Assembly (NCBI RefSeq): GCF_047553045.1
Contig: NZ_CP180208.1
Coordinates: forward strand, 2,666,001-2,730,000
DNA from: Sphingomonas_L flavalba_A
GTDB taxonomy: Bacteria; Pseudomonadota; Alphaproteobacteria; Sphingomonadales; Sphingomonadaceae
Direction: 5' to 3'
DNA length: 64,000 nucleotides
This document shows, piece after piece, positions 17,585 through 26,742 of this stretch. The translations under genes were made by a program, and so were the position numbers. Each line of letters begins with the position of its first letter. Within the stretch, counting starts at the first letter, position 1. Below the pieces are notes generated by a model. It saw only the letters and a program-made list of their open reading frames with translations, made no database searches and was not told the DNA's origin.

Positions 17585-18223
17585 TCAGCGCCCGCGCACG
17601 CCCTGACGCGGGTCGCGCCATTTGAACGCCTGGTCGTCGATCGGGCCGTTAAACCGCTGGTTGGACAGGCGGATCTGGGTGCGGTTGTTCTGCGCATCGA
17701 GCGCGGTCCAGCCGTTCAGCGTCAGGCCGGCCGGGCCAGTGGTGTCGCGCACGAAGGCCAGGGTGATCGTGCCGAATTCCGGGCGACCGGGATCGCGCGC
17801 CTGCACGAGCAGCAGGCGCGGATCGGCCGATTCGACCACCCGCGCCACCTTCGACAGGTCCTTCGCGGGGTCGAGGATGAAGGTCAGCGGCGATTTGCCG
17901 ATCGGCCAGCGCGACACCTGCTTCACCTGATAGTCGATGAAGGTCAGCGCCTTGCCGTCGCCGACGATCAACAGCGGCACGCCCTTTTCATACTGGAAGC
18001 GGACGTGCCCCGGCCGCTTCAGCGTCAGCGTGCCGGTCAGCACCTTGCCGGCACGGTCGGTCTGAGTGAAATCGGCGGTCATCGTCTGGATCGCCGCCAT
18101 GTGGCGCTGCACCGCCGCCAGATCCGCTTCGGCGGCCGGCGCCTGCGCCTGAACGGCGGGGGCGGATGCCAGCGCGAGCGGCGCGAGGGCCAGGGCGGCG
18201 GGGATCAAAGGGCGAAACGACAT
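17585..18223 (-). CDS. lolA: LolA family outer-membrane lipoprotein carrier
   Basis: 212 aa with a signal peptide ending near PAVQAQA (about residue 28). The mature part shows the LolA pattern: MTADFTQTDRAGKVLTGTLTLKRPGHVRFQYEKG at about 49-82 (DFTQ is the usual start of the half-barrel), DYQVKQV and WRDPRQGV at the end. It should ferry lipoproteins through the periplasm from LolCDE. ATG 18223 is chosen for the signal peptide. Gene order ftsK-lolA is typical for alphaproteobacteria, and only 77 bp separate it from ftsK. Confidence 0.88.
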   Translation of the reverse strand: MSFRPLIPAALALAPLALASAPAVQAQAPAAEADLAAVQRHMAAIQTMTADFTQTDRAGKVLTGTLTLKRPGHVRFQYEKGVPLLIVGDGKALTFIDYQVKQVSRWPIGKSPLTFILDPAKDLSKVARVVESADPRLLLVQARDPGRPEFGTITLAFVRDTTGPAGLTLNGWTALDAQNNRTQIRLSNQRFNGPIDDQAFKWRDPRQGVRGR

Positions 18224-18300
18224 TCGGGGCACTCCATGCGAACGGTGCGGCTTTTCGGTGATTCGGTTTGAATGCCGACTGAACCCGGATCGGCGGACGA

Positions 18301-20613
18301 TCAGACCGGCTGGCCGTCGCGGTCGATCAGCACATCGCGCCGCCCGACATGATCCGGCGGGCCGACCTTGCCTTCCTGCTCCATCCGCTCGATCAGCCGC
18401 GCCGCGCTGTTGTAGCCGACGCGCAACTGACGCTGGACATAGCTGGTCGATGCCTTCTGGCTGGTCGCGACGATCTGGACCGCGCGGCGGTAGAGCTGCT
18501 CCTCCGGGCTGTCGTCGCCGTGCGGCGCGCCTTCCAGCTCGAAGCCGCCATCCTCCGGCTCCTCCGTCACGGCCTGGATATAGTCGGGGCGGCCCTGGGT
18601 GCGCCAATGGTCGGCGACGGCGCGCACCTCCTCGTCCGACACGAACGGGCCGTGGACGCGGACGATCTGTTTGCCGCCCGGCATGTAGAGCATGTCACCC
18701 TTGCCAAGCAGCTGTTCGGCGCCCTGTTCGCCCAGGATGGTGCGCGAATCGATCTTGGAGGTGACCTGAAAACTGATCCGCGTCGGCAGGTTGGCCTTGA
18801 TGACGCCGGTAATGACGTCGACCGACGGCCGCTGCGTCGCCATGATCAGGTGGATGCCGGCGGCCCGCGCCTTCTGCGCCAGCCGCTGGATCAGAAATTC
18901 CACTTCCTTGCCGGCGGTCATCATCAGGTCGGCCAGTTCGTCGACGATGACGACGATCTGCGGCAGCGGATCGAAGGAAAGCTGTTCCTCCTCGTAGATC
19001 GGCTGGCCGGTTTCCGCGTCGTAGCCGGTCTGGACGCGGCGGCCGAGCGGCTGGCCCTTCGCCTTGGCGGCGCGGACCTTGTCGTTGAACGAGGCGAGGC
19101 TGCGCACGCTGACCGACGCCATCATCCGGTAGCGTTCCTCCATCTGCTCCACCGCCCATTTCAGCGCGCGCACCGCCTTGGGCGGATCGGTGACCACGGG
19201 GGCGAGCAGGTGCGGGATGTCGTCGTAGATGCTCAGTTCCAGCATCTTCGGGTCGATCATGATCATCCGGCACTGGTCGGGGCTGAGCCGGTAGAGCAGC
19301 GACAGGATCATCGCGTTCAGGCCGACCGACTTGCCGGAACCGGTGGTGCCGGCGACGAGCAGGTGCGGCATCGGCGCCAGATCGGCGATGACCGGATCGC
19401 CGGCGATGTTCTTGCCCAGCACCAGCGGCAGCGCACCCGACTGATCCTCGAACACCGGGCTGGAGATCAGTTCGTGGAGGACGACCGATTCGCGCTTCTG
19501 GTTCGGCAGTTCGATGCCGATCACGCTGCGGCCGGGGATGGTGGCGACACGCGCGGACAGCGCCGACATGTTGCGGGCGATGTCGTCGGCCAGCTGAATC
19601 ACCCGGCTCGCCTTGATCCCGGCCGCCGGTTCCAGTTCGTACATGGTGACCACCGGGCCGGGGCGAACCTCGACGATCTGGCCCTTCACATGGAAATCTT
19701 CCAGCACCGATTCGAGCAGGCGGGCGTTGCGTTCCAGCCCGGCCTTGTCGATGGGGTTGCCGGATGCCGGCGGCGCCGGGGACAGCAGCGCCAGCTTCGG
19801 CAGGGCATAGCGGTCCTTCAGGTCGAACGAGGTCTGGACCGGAGCAGGCTGCTTGCGGCCGCTGGCCACCGGCTTTTCGCCCGGCACGGAAATCACCGGC
19901 GGCGGGCGGCGGTCCGGTTCCGCGACCGGCCGCGGTTCCGCAGCGGCGCTGCGTTGCGGACGCACGACGGCAACGGCGTCCTCGACAACGGCGTCGTCAT
20001 CGTCGCCATCGTCAGCGGCCTCGCGGCGGCGGAACAGCCAACCGCGTTCGACCTCGTCCAGTTCCAGGCTCTTCGCCCACAGGACGATGCCGCCGATCGC
20101 GAGCAGCGCGGCGACGCCATAATGGGTCCACACCACCGCCACCGGCGGCAGCAGGGCGATCAGCCGGTCGATCGCCGCCTGGCCGATAATGCCGACCGCC
20201 CCGCCCAGCCCGCCGGGCAAGCCGGCGATCGACCCGGCGTTGACCATCGCCAGCGCGATGCCGATCAGCGCGATGCCGATCAGCGCCTGCGGGATCGTGC
20301 GTTTCCACCGGCCGGGGTCGCGATCGTGCCACAGACGCAGGCCGATGAAGGCGAGCAGCGGCAACAGCAGCGCCGTCGCCGGCCCCAGCGTCCACAGCAT
20401 CAGATCAGCCAACCACGCCCCCGGCGCGCCGACCCAGTTCTGCGCCGGGCCGCCGGCGGCGGTGTTCATCGACGGATCGCTCGGGTGGTAGCTTACCAGC
20501 GCCAGCGCGGCGAGCAGCGCGGCGAGCAGCACCGCAATGCCGCCGAACAGCGCCCCGCTGCGCGCCACGCCGCGCCGGATTGCCGCCCGCCAGCCCGGAT
20601 CCTGCGATGCCAT
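18301..20613 (-). CDS. ftsK: DNA translocase FtsK/SpoIIIE
   Basis: 770 aa from ATG 20613, preceded by GGGGAG at good spacing (the ATG at 20628 is an alternative). Four N-terminal membrane segments (about 20-180) anchor it at the division site; a short acidic/Pro-rich linker (about 190-290) is much shorter than in E. coli. The motor carries Walker A GTTGSGKSVGLNAMI and Walker B IVVIVDELADLMM, and the winged-helix gamma domain near the C-terminus (STSYVQRQLRVGYNSAARLIERME) reads polarity signals. Role: clearing and resolving chromosome termini at the septum. It precedes lolA in the same direction. Confidence 0.94.
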   Translation of the reverse strand: MASQDPGWRAAIRRGVARSGALFGGIAVLLAALLAALALVSYHPSDPSMNTAAGGPAQNWVGAPGAWLADLMLWTLGPATALLLPLLAFIGLRLWHDRDPGRWKRTIPQALIGIALIGIALAMVNAGSIAGLPGGLGGAVGIIGQAAIDRLIALLPPVAVVWTHYGVAALLAIGGIVLWAKSLELDEVERGWLFRRREAADDGDDDDAVVEDAVAVVRPQRSAAAEPRPVAEPDRRPPPVISVPGEKPVASGRKQPAPVQTSFDLKDRYALPKLALLSPAPPASGNPIDKAGLERNARLLESVLEDFHVKGQIVEVRPGPVVTMYELEPAAGIKASRVIQLADDIARNMSALSARVATIPGRSVIGIELPNQKRESVVLHELISSPVFEDQSGALPLVLGKNIAGDPVIADLAPMPHLLVAGTTGSGKSVGLNAMILSLLYRLSPDQCRMIMIDPKMLELSIYDDIPHLLAPVVTDPPKAVRALKWAVEQMEERYRMMASVSVRSLASFNDKVRAAKAKGQPLGRRVQTGYDAETGQPIYEEEQLSFDPLPQIVVIVDELADLMMTAGKEVEFLIQRLAQKARAAGIHLIMATQRPSVDVITGVIKANLPTRISFQVTSKIDSRTILGEQGAEQLLGKGDMLYMPGGKQIVRVHGPFVSDEEVRAVADHWRTQGRPDYIQAVTEEPEDGGFELEGAPHGDDSPEEQLYRRAVQIVATSQKASTSYVQRQLRVGYNSAARLIERMEQEGKVGPPDHVGRRDVLIDRDGQPV

Positions 20614-20702
20614 CGCACGGCTCCCCATGTAAAACCCTCGTTCGTGCGCGGAATGTTCCGCTGCCCACAATGCCTGTGGCGCCGACTCCGCGTCAAGCGG
20701 GC

Positions 20703-20731
20703 TTCCGCGTCGACAGTCGCCGGGCTAGAGA
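20703..20731 (+). promoter_or_regulatory. Weak promoter candidate before the ubiH-like gene
   Basis: TTCCGC and TAGAGA are spaced by 17 nt, with 6 nt to ATG 20738. The geometry matches the leaderless promoters elsewhere in the window, but both boxes are poor. Confidence 0.35.
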
Positions 20732-20737
20732 GCGGGC

Positions 20738-21943
20738 ATGGACAGCGACGTGATCATCCTTGGCGGCGGCCTTGTCGGGCTGACGCTGGCGCTGGCGCTG
20801 GACGCGCACGGCCTGACCAGCACCGTCGTCGACCCGGCCCGGCCGGATGCGGTGCTCGCCCCCGGTTTCGACGGCCGCGCCTCCGCCGTCGCCAGTGCGA
20901 GCTGGAAGATGCTGCAGGCGATCGGCATCGGCGCGCGGCTGGCCGGCAAAGGCTGCGAAATCCGCACCATCCACGTCAGCGACGGCCTGTCCCCGGGGTT
21001 GCTTGCCTTCGAATCCGCGCCGGACGACGGGCCGCTGGGCCTGATGTTCGAGAACCGGCAATTGCGCCAGGCGCTGCACGCCGCGGCGGCGGAGGCGGCC
21101 AACATCACCCTGTGCATGCCAGCGCGGGCGGTGACGACGGAGCGCGGCGCCCACGGCGTGACGGCAACGCTGGATGACGGCCGGGTAGCGCGGGCGCCGT
21201 TGCTAATCGCGGCGGAGGGGCGCAATTCGCCGACCCGTGCCGCCGCCGGCATCAACGTCGCCCGCTGGTCCTATGACCACACCGCGATCGTCGGCGCGCT
21301 GGAGCATGAGCGCGACCATGGCAACATCGCCTATGAAATATTCTACCCGTCCGGGCCGTTCGCGCTGCTGCCGATGCCGGGCGGCCATCGTTCCGCCATC
21401 GTCTGGTCGGTGCGCAGCGCCGACGGGCCGGGGATGCTGAAGCTCAGCGACCGCGCCTTCCTCGCCGAAGCGAGCAAGCGGATGGGCGACATGCTCGGCT
21501 CGCTGAAGCTGGCGGCGCCGCGCAGCGCGTTTCCTCTTGGTTTCCACCACAGCGCGCGGATCACCGGCGAGCGGCTGGCGCTGGCCGGCGATGCCGCCCA
21601 CGGCATCCACCCGATCGCCGGGCAGGGTCTGAATCTAGGGTTCCGCGACGTGGCGGCGCTGGCCGAGGTGCTGGTCGACGGCAGCCGGTTGGGACTGGAC
21701 CTGGGCGACGCGCAACTGCTTGCCCGCTACGAACGCTGGCGCAGCATGGACACGCTGTTGGTCGCGGCGGCGACCGACGGGCTGACCCGGCTGTTCGGCG
21801 TGCCGGGGCGGACCGCATCGGCGGCGCGGCGCTTCGGCCTCGGCATCGTCCAGCGCACCCCGCCGCTCAAGCGGATGTTCATGACCGAGGCGCGCGGCGA
21901 AAGCGGCGAACTGCCCCGGCTGCTGCGGGGCGAATTGGGGTAG
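20738..21943 (+). CDS. UbiH/UbiF/COQ6 family FAD-dependent hydroxylase
   Basis: 401 aa flavoprotein monooxygenase. FAD-binding motif DVIILGGGLVGLTLALAL at residues 4-21, the DG motif region LLIAAEGRNSPTR near 154-166, and the second FAD motif GDAAHGIHPIAGQGLNLGFRD near 287-307 are all present. Family members hydroxylate the ring of ubiquinone precursors; which carbon cannot be said. It stands alone, divergent from ftsK, and is followed by a 19-bp inverted repeat that separates it from the convergent Trm112-like gene. Confidence 0.88.
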   Translation: MDSDVIILGGGLVGLTLALALDAHGLTSTVVDPARPDAVLAPGFDGRASAVASASWKMLQAIGIGARLAGKGCEIRTIHVSDGLSPGLLAFESAPDDGPLGLMFENRQLRQALHAAAAEAANITLCMPARAVTTERGAHGVTATLDDGRVARAPLLIAAEGRNSPTRAAAGINVARWSYDHTAIVGALEHERDHGNIAYEIFYPSGPFALLPMPGGHRSAIVWSVRSADGPGMLKLSDRAFLAEASKRMGDMLGSLKLAAPRSAFPLGFHHSARITGERLALAGDAAHGIHPIAGQGLNLGFRDVAALAEVLVDGSRLGLDLGDAQLLARYERWRSMDTLLVAAATDGLTRLFGVPGRTASAARRFGLGIVQRTPPLKRMFMTEARGESGELPRLLRGELG

Positions 21944-21988
21944 GCCCTGTCCGCTTCCCCCACTGCCACCCCCTTCACCTTCACCCGT

Positions 21989-22050
21989 CCCGTCCATCCC
22001 GAGCGCACCCGGTCACCGTGCGTCCCTCGACTGCGCTCGGGATGGACGGG
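21989..22050. repeat. 19-bp perfect inverted repeat between convergent genes
   Basis: CCCGTCCATCCCGAGCGCA at 21989-22007 pairs exactly with 22032-22050 across a 24-nt loop. The motif CGTCCATCCCGAGC/GCTCGGGATGGACG looks like a dispersed sphingomonad REP palindrome and may act as a two-way terminator for the ubiH-like and Trm112-like genes. Confidence 0.7.
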
Positions 22051-22074
22051 TTTGAGGTTGGAGCTAAGCGGATG

Positions 22075-22275
22075 TCAGTTGGAGGGGGAATCCGAGGCGT
22101 CCCCGCCATCCAGCACCCGCGCTTCCTCGACCAGCATGACCGGCACGCCGTCCCGCACCGGATAGGCGATGCCGGCGGCGTCAGAGACCAGTTCCTGCGC
22201 GACCGGATCGTAACGGAGCGGCGTGCGGGTCAGCGGGCAGACCAGCATTTCGAGAAGATCGGGGGTCAGGGTCAT
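22075..22275 (-). CDS. Trm112 family small protein (YcaR-like)
   Basis: 66 aa. It has the family signature LLEMLVCPLTRTPLRYD, then SDAAGIAYPVRDGVPVMLVEEAR. Eukaryotic Trm112 activates methyltransferases; bacterial members are short and of unclear role. Only one cysteine remains, so no zinc site is expected. The start overlaps the end of the Lon-substrate-domain gene by four bases (ATGA), making it the last gene of a three-gene operon cnoX-like, LON-domain, Trm112-like. Confidence 0.85.
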   Translation of the reverse strand: MTLTPDLLEMLVCPLTRTPLRYDPVAQELVSDAAGIAYPVRDGVPVMLVEEARVLDGGDASDSPSN

Positions 22276-22895
22276 TGCAGGGTCACCGGTTCGCCGGCAT
22301 CGCCCTGATGGCGGCCGAAAAATTGCATAAGCTGAATAATCAGGTCGCAGCGGTCATCCAGCCCGTCCGCCTCGAGCAGCGCCTGCTTGGCGGCGACGTC
22401 GAACGGGGCGATCTGGGCAATGCCGTTGACCAGTGCCTCATCATCGAGCCGGGCAACGGCGCCCCAGTCCACCGCATAGCCCTGCGCGTCGGCGAAGCGG
22501 CGCGATTCGCTTTCCAGCGCGGCGCGGCGGACGGGGGCGAGCGGCGGTTCCTCCGGCGCGTCCTCTATCTCAGCTTCGACCTGGCGGAACGGGGTGGTTG
22601 CGGCGATTTCCGCCACCATGCGGAAGCGGGCGAGCCCTTCCAGCACGATATTGTAGCGCCCGTCGTCAAGCGCCTCGACATGGGCGATGCGGCCGACACA
22701 GCCGATCGCGAACAGGTCCGGTGGCTCGCCCGGCCCCTTGGGCTGGATCATCCCGATCCGCCGGTCGCGCGCCATCGAATCGCTGACGAGCGCGCGGTAG
22801 CGCGGCTCGAAGATGTGCAGCGGCAGCTGCATGCGCGGGAACAGCAGCGCCCCGCCGAGCGGAAAGATCGACAAACGCGACGGGCGGGCGCCCAT
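22272..22895 (-). CDS. LON peptidase substrate-binding domain protein
   Basis: 207 aa consisting only of the Lon N-terminal (substrate-binding) domain, with no ATPase or protease part. Signature blocks: LSIFPLGGALLFPRMQLPLHIFEPRYRALV at about 7-36, RRIGMIQP, GCVGRIAHVEALDDGRYNIVLEG at about 65-90. ATG 22895 is chosen because it overlaps the stop of the upstream gene (ATGA); a longer frame opens to 22943 but would run well into that gene. Such stand-alone domains are common in alphaproteobacteria and their function is not known. Confidence 0.85.
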   Translation of the reverse strand: MGARPSRLSIFPLGGALLFPRMQLPLHIFEPRYRALVSDSMARDRRIGMIQPKGPGEPPDLFAIGCVGRIAHVEALDDGRYNIVLEGLARFRMVAEIAATTPFRQVEAEIEDAPEEPPLAPVRRAALESESRRFADAQGYAVDWGAVARLDDEALVNGIAQIAPFDVAAKQALLEADGLDDRCDLIIQLMQFFGRHQGDAGEPVTLQ

Positions 22896-23809
22896 CAGGT
22901 GAACAGAATCGCCGACAGGCGGCGGCGGGTGGCGGACACCCACGGGTCCTCCAGCCCGACGACTTCCATCAGCTGCAGCAGCCGCTGGCGGGCGGCGCCT
23001 TCGTTCCAGTCGCGATCGGCGGCGATGATCGCCAGCAGCGCATCGGCGGCACCGTCATGATCGCTGGCCCCCATCAGCGCGCCGGCCAGTTCGTATTGCA
23101 ACGCCAGATCGCCGGGCGCCGCGGCGGCGCGGCGGCGCAGGTCGTCGAGATCGTCCGCCGGCGGCGCTTCCCGCGCCAATGCAACGGCGCTGCGCGCGCG
23201 GGCGACCGCCGGGTCCTTCGCCTTATCCTCCGGCAGCGCGTCGAGTGCCGCCTGCGCGTCGTCCAGCCGCCCGGTCCCGACCAGCGAGCGGGCGAGGCCG
23301 GAAACCACGGCCGGGTCTTCCGGCGCCATTTCGGCGACCTGGGCGAAGATGCCCGCGGCACGTTCCGCATCACCCCCGGCGAGCACCTCCTCCGCCATCG
23401 CGATCAGCGGCGCAATGTCGGGCGCCTGTTCCTCCCCCGGCGGGGTGATCGGCGGCAACTGACGCAGGATCTGGTCGAGCATCTGGGTTAATTGCGATTC
23501 GGTCCGCGCCTGGGTCAGATCGGCGACCAGCTGGCCCTGAAAGACAGCATAGACCGTCGGGATCGACTGGACGCGGAATTGCGCCGCGATCGTCCGGCTG
23601 GCGTCGACATCGACCTTGCGCAGCAGCACGCCCTTGTCGGCATAGGCAGCGGCGACCTTGTCCAGCACCGGCGCCAGCGCCTTGCACGGCCCGCACCATT
23701 CGGCCCAGAAATCGAGGATGACGAGCGCGTTCATCGACGGCTCGATCACGTCGCGCTTGAAACTTTCTATTTCCGCGCGCTCCGCGGCGGTCATCCCCAG
23801 CGTGGCCAC
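22895..23809 (-). CDS. Thioredoxin-TPR co-chaperone (CnoX/YbbN-like)
   Basis: 304 aa. The N-terminal thioredoxin fold (about 10-120) keeps the active CGPC motif (WCGPCKA, Cys39 and Cys42), unlike E. coli CnoX whose motif is altered, so it may be redox-active. The C-terminal part (about 135-300) is an array of TPR-like helices (AERAAGIFAQVAEMAPEDPAVVSGLARSLV pattern). CnoX proteins hold oxidised clients for GroEL and DnaK. First gene of a three-gene operon with a LON-domain and a Trm112-like gene, each joined by ATGA. Confidence 0.87.
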   Translation of the reverse strand: MATLGMTAAERAEIESFKRDVIEPSMNALVILDFWAEWCGPCKALAPVLDKVAAAYADKGVLLRKVDVDASRTIAAQFRVQSIPTVYAVFQGQLVADLTQARTESQLTQMLDQILRQLPPITPPGEEQAPDIAPLIAMAEEVLAGGDAERAAGIFAQVAEMAPEDPAVVSGLARSLVGTGRLDDAQAALDALPEDKAKDPAVARARSAVALAREAPPADDLDDLRRRAAAAPGDLALQYELAGALMGASDHDGAADALLAIIAADRDWNEGAARQRLLQLMEVVGLEDPWVSATRRRLSAILFT

Positions 23810-23902
23810 ACCATCCTCCCGGTTGAATTGCCGCCCTTATGTGGGGGGAAGCCCCGCGCTGCCAACCCCCCAGAGTGTTGACCACAAACGGCGACAAGGG
23901 GC

Positions 23903-23931
23903 TTGCGCGGTTCCCGGCCCCGCGCTATCTG
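23903..23931 (+). promoter_or_regulatory. Promoter of tRNA-Gly
   Basis: TTGCGC (23903-23908) and TATCTG (23926-23931) are exactly 17 nt apart. Transcription would begin near 23938, about 43 nt before the mature tRNA 5' end. Confidence 0.6.
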
Positions 23932-23980
23932 CCGCGCCTCACCCGCCCCAATGGCCAATGCGCCGGGGGCCAAACGCCGA

Positions 23981-24055
<75 letters not shown>

Positions 24056-24214
24056 GTTTTCAGAAAATCCGAGTTATCGGCACCTGGCCGACACGGCCGA
24101 AGGCGGAAACGCCTCCCGCTCGTGACGCTTAGAAGACTGAGCAATCTGTGAATTCGCCCTCGCAAGGCGCCAGTGGCGATTCGTTCGCCCCGATCCCCTC
24201 GGGGACCGATGCCC

Positions 24215-25060
24215 TTATTGTGCCGGTGGGGCGGCAGTGGGTTCGGGCTGGAGAATCGCGCTGGTTTCGATCATGTCGAGCGCCTGGCGCGCGGCGATGT
24301 AGCGGCGGGCAAGCGCGATCCAGTTGCCGGCCTTGTCGCGGCCGGGCATGCGCGCCACTTCGGCCAGAGCGGCGTCGACACGGCCGCCTTCCAGCATCCG
24401 CCGCGCCCGGCGGGCGCGCTCGGTCGGTTCCGGCGAGGGTGTGCCGGCCTTGCGGACGACGGCGAGACTGCCGAGTTCGCGCTGCACCGCCTGCCACCAG
24501 CCACCGTCACTGCCCGACACCAGCGCCGGCGCCAGATCGTCGAGGCCGAGGCGCAGTTCTTCCAGCGTCACCGGGTCGCGCGACGCGGCGATCACCGTTG
24601 CCACCGCGGCCGGCTGGCTGGCGCCGAACCGATCGCGCAGCTGCGCCTCGATATAACCGAGGCCCATGCCGCGATCGAGCGCGCGACGGGCAGCGAAAGC
24701 GACGAGCAGCCCTTCGGCACGGGCAGCGTTGCCGGATGCGGCGCGGGCGCGCTCGCTGACCCGGTCGATCCGCCCTTCCAGATCGGCAATGCGGACATCG
24801 AGCGCGGCCAGCGCGGCCGGGTCGGCAACCGGGCGCGGCGGCATTGCCGGCGGGGCGGGCGTCGGCGCGGCAACCGGGGCCGCCAGCTTTACCGCCGGCG
24901 TTTTGACCGGGGCGGGCGCGGTGACGAGCCGGCCCGGCCGGGTCAGCACATAAGCGGTCAGCGTCACCCCGACGACAAACGCCAACAGCACCGATATCAC
25001 CAGCACGCGGGTGCGGTGCGACGTTGCTGGGGTCGCCATCGGTTCATCAAGGCCGGTCAT
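24215..25060 (-). CDS. Membrane-anchored mitofilin/HemX-like protein
   Basis: 281 aa. One membrane segment at about 19-41, a Pro/Ala-rich linker (about 45-82), then a helical, partly coiled-coil region (LDVRIADLEGRIDRVSERARAA at about 88-109) and a helical C-terminal domain (WWQAVQRELGSLAVVRK; RRARRMLEGGRVDAALAEVARM). This layout matches the alphaproteobacterial mitofilin/HemX-like proteins (COG4223) coded after hemC-hemD. Role may be in inner-membrane organisation or support of haem synthesis; not established. Ends in a Pro/Ala tail. Same direction as hemD with a 47-bp gap. Confidence 0.7.
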   Translation of the reverse strand: MTGLDEPMATPATSHRTRVLVISVLLAFVVGVTLTAYVLTRPGRLVTAPAPVKTPAVKLAAPVAAPTPAPPAMPPRPVADPAALAALDVRIADLEGRIDRVSERARAASGNAARAEGLLVAFAARRALDRGMGLGYIEAQLRDRFGASQPAAVATVIAASRDPVTLEELRLGLDDLAPALVSGSDGGWWQAVQRELGSLAVVRKAGTPSPEPTERARRARRMLEGGRVDAALAEVARMPGRDKAGNWIALARRYIAARQALDMIETSAILQPEPTAAPPAQ

Positions 25061-25107
25061 CGTTTCGCCCCGTCATCGCACGCCCCGGCGCGCCCGCGCA
25101 ACTAGTG

Positions 25108-25770
25108 TCACGCCGTCAGGCCGACGGCAACCGCCAGCAGAGAAGCATCGTCGGGCCGCGCCGCGACCGCCGTCGCCGCCCAGCCCGGCCCGGCCGCGGC
25201 CAGCGCCGCCGCACTGATCGCCGCGATCCGCGTCGCGGCGCGGTCCGGCACCAGCGCGGCGAAATGCCGGGCGGCGCGCGGCGAATGCAGCAGCACGACA
25301 TGGTCCGCCGCATCTGCAAGGCCGGGCGGCGGATCGACCGCCCGCGCGTCATAAACCGGCACGGCGGTGACCGACAGCGCGCCCGGATCGGCCCGCCGCC
25401 GGTCGACGCCGCACAGGTGCAGAAGGCGGCACGCACCGCCGGCCCGGACCAGCGCGAACAGTGCGACAAGATCGTCGTCGCCGGCGGTGATCGCGGTGAA
25501 GCCGGCGGCGCGGGCGGCCGCCGCGGTTGCCGGGCCGACCGCGTAGACCGGCAGCGCCGTATAGCCGGCCAGCGCCGGTCCGGCGGCACGCACCGCATTG
25601 GCGCTGGTCAGCATCAGCGCGTCGAACCCGGCGGCGGGCGGCGGCTGCCAGGCGAGCGGCACGATTTCGAACAGCGGGCGGACGGTGACAGCAAGACCGC
25701 GCGCGGCGGCGGCGCGGGCCGAGGCGGCGGCGCCCGGTTCCGGCCGCAGGATCAGCAGCGGCCGGGTCAT
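25108..25770 (-). CDS. hemD: Uroporphyrinogen-III synthase
   Basis: 220 aa, the usual length. HemD is poorly conserved, but visible marks include RPLLILRPEPGAAA at the start, LMLTSANAVRAAG at about 52-64, PVYAVGPATAAAARAAGF at about 73-90, and HSPRAARHFAAL in the second domain. It closes hydroxymethylbilane into uroporphyrinogen III with inversion of ring D. The ATG overlaps the hemC stop (ATGA), so hemC-hemD are translationally coupled. Confidence 0.88.
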   Translation of the reverse strand: MTRPLLILRPEPGAAASARAAAARGLAVTVRPLFEIVPLAWQPPPAAGFDALMLTSANAVRAAGPALAGYTALPVYAVGPATAAAARAAGFTAITAGDDDLVALFALVRAGGACRLLHLCGVDRRRADPGALSVTAVPVYDARAVDPPPGLADAADHVVLLHSPRAARHFAALVPDRAATRIAAISAAALAAAGPGWAATAVAARPDDASLLAVAVGLTA

Positions 25771-26678
25771 CCCGAAAACTGGGCGCGCAACGCCGCCGGC
25801 GCCGCTTCGAACAGGCGCTGGGCCAGGCGCGCCGCCTCGTTCGGCTCGTTGAGCAGCGCCTCACCCTGCGCGTGCAACGCCCCATCCGGACTGAAGATTT
25901 CGGCGCGCAGGTGGATGCCGGTCTTGCCCTGCGTCGCGAGTGCCGCAACCGGCGAGCGACAATCGCCGCCAAGCTTGGCGAGCAGCGTCCGTTCGGCCTG
26001 AATACAGCGTTCCGTCTCCCTGTCGCCAACGGCGGCGAGCCAGGCGAGCAGATCGGCGTCGCGCGCGCGCGCTTCTATGCCGATCGCTGCCTGCGCTGCC
26101 GCCGGCAGCATCGTGCCGATCGGAACCGCGCTGCCGACGCTGTCGCGCCCGAGCCGGTCAAGCCCGGCGGCGGCGAGCAGCGTCGCGTCCGCCTCCCCCC
26201 GTTCCAGCCGGGCGAGGCGGGTGTCGACATTGCCGCGGAACGGCACGATCTCCAGATCCGGGCGCAGCCGGCGTAGTTGCGCGGCCCGGCGCGGCGAGCT
26301 TGTTCCCACCCGCGCGCCACGCGGCAGATCGTCGATCGCCGCCGCGCCGATCAGCCGGTCGCGCACGTCGGCGCGCGGCAGGATCGCCGCGATGACGATG
26401 CTGGCCGGCCGGACGCTTTCGACATCCTTCATCGAATGGACGGCGAAATCGATGTCGCCGGCGAGGAGCGCACGATCCAGTTCCTTGGTCCACACTCCCT
26501 TGCCGCCCAGTTCGGCGAGCGGCCGGTCCTGCACCTTGTCGCCACCGGTCCTGATCGGAACGATGGTGATCGCATCGGGCGCAAGGCCATGCGTCTGTTC
26601 GAGCACGCGCGCCACCATGCCCGCCTGGGCAAGGGCGAGGGGGGAGCCGCGGGTTCCTAGGCGAAGAGGGGTCTGCAT
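25767..26678 (-). CDS. hemC: Hydroxymethylbilane synthase (porphobilinogen deaminase)
   Basis: 303 aa. The dipyrromethane cofactor attaches to Cys240 in LGGDCRSPVAA. Other family motifs: RLGTRGSPLALAQA at 6-19, the HSMKDVE block at 81-87 with catalytic Asp85, GTSSPRRAAQL at 125-135 and PFRGNVDTRL at 146-155. It polymerises four porphobilinogen units. First gene of hemC-hemD-HemX-like, divergent from tsaD with a 64-bp gap that contains the tsaD promoter. Confidence 0.95.
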   Translation of the reverse strand: MQTPLRLGTRGSPLALAQAGMVARVLEQTHGLAPDAITIVPIRTGGDKVQDRPLAELGGKGVWTKELDRALLAGDIDFAVHSMKDVESVRPASIVIAAILPRADVRDRLIGAAAIDDLPRGARVGTSSPRRAAQLRRLRPDLEIVPFRGNVDTRLARLERGEADATLLAAAGLDRLGRDSVGSAVPIGTMLPAAAQAAIGIEARARDADLLAWLAAVGDRETERCIQAERTLLAKLGGDCRSPVAALATQGKTGIHLRAEIFSPDGALHAQGEALLNEPNEAARLAQRLFEAAPAALRAQFSG

Positions 26679-26709
26679 CGCGGCCAGCCCATACCGGCGC
26701 GCGCGCGCT

Positions 26710-26738
26710 TTGTGAAATGGCGATAACGCGCCTATCTG
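26710..26738 (+). promoter_or_regulatory. tsaD promoter, apparently leaderless
   Basis: TTGTGA (26710-26715) and TATCTG (26733-26738) are spaced by 17 nt. The -10 box ends 7 nt before the second of two consecutive ATG codons (26746), so transcription should start on or next to it; no Shine-Dalgarno site is present. Confidence 0.6.
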
Positions 26739-26742
26739 CGAA

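Noticed and set aside
18349..21177. 942-codon plus-strand frame opposite ftsK
   Set aside because: Shadow of ftsK and of the start of the ubiH-like gene; no domain pattern, His/Asp/Arg-rich composition typical of antisense frames.
23791..23973. 60-codon minus-strand frame between the thioredoxin-TPR gene and tRNA-Gly
   Set aside because: It overlaps the start region of the co-chaperone gene and the tRNA promoter, and shows no conserved pattern.
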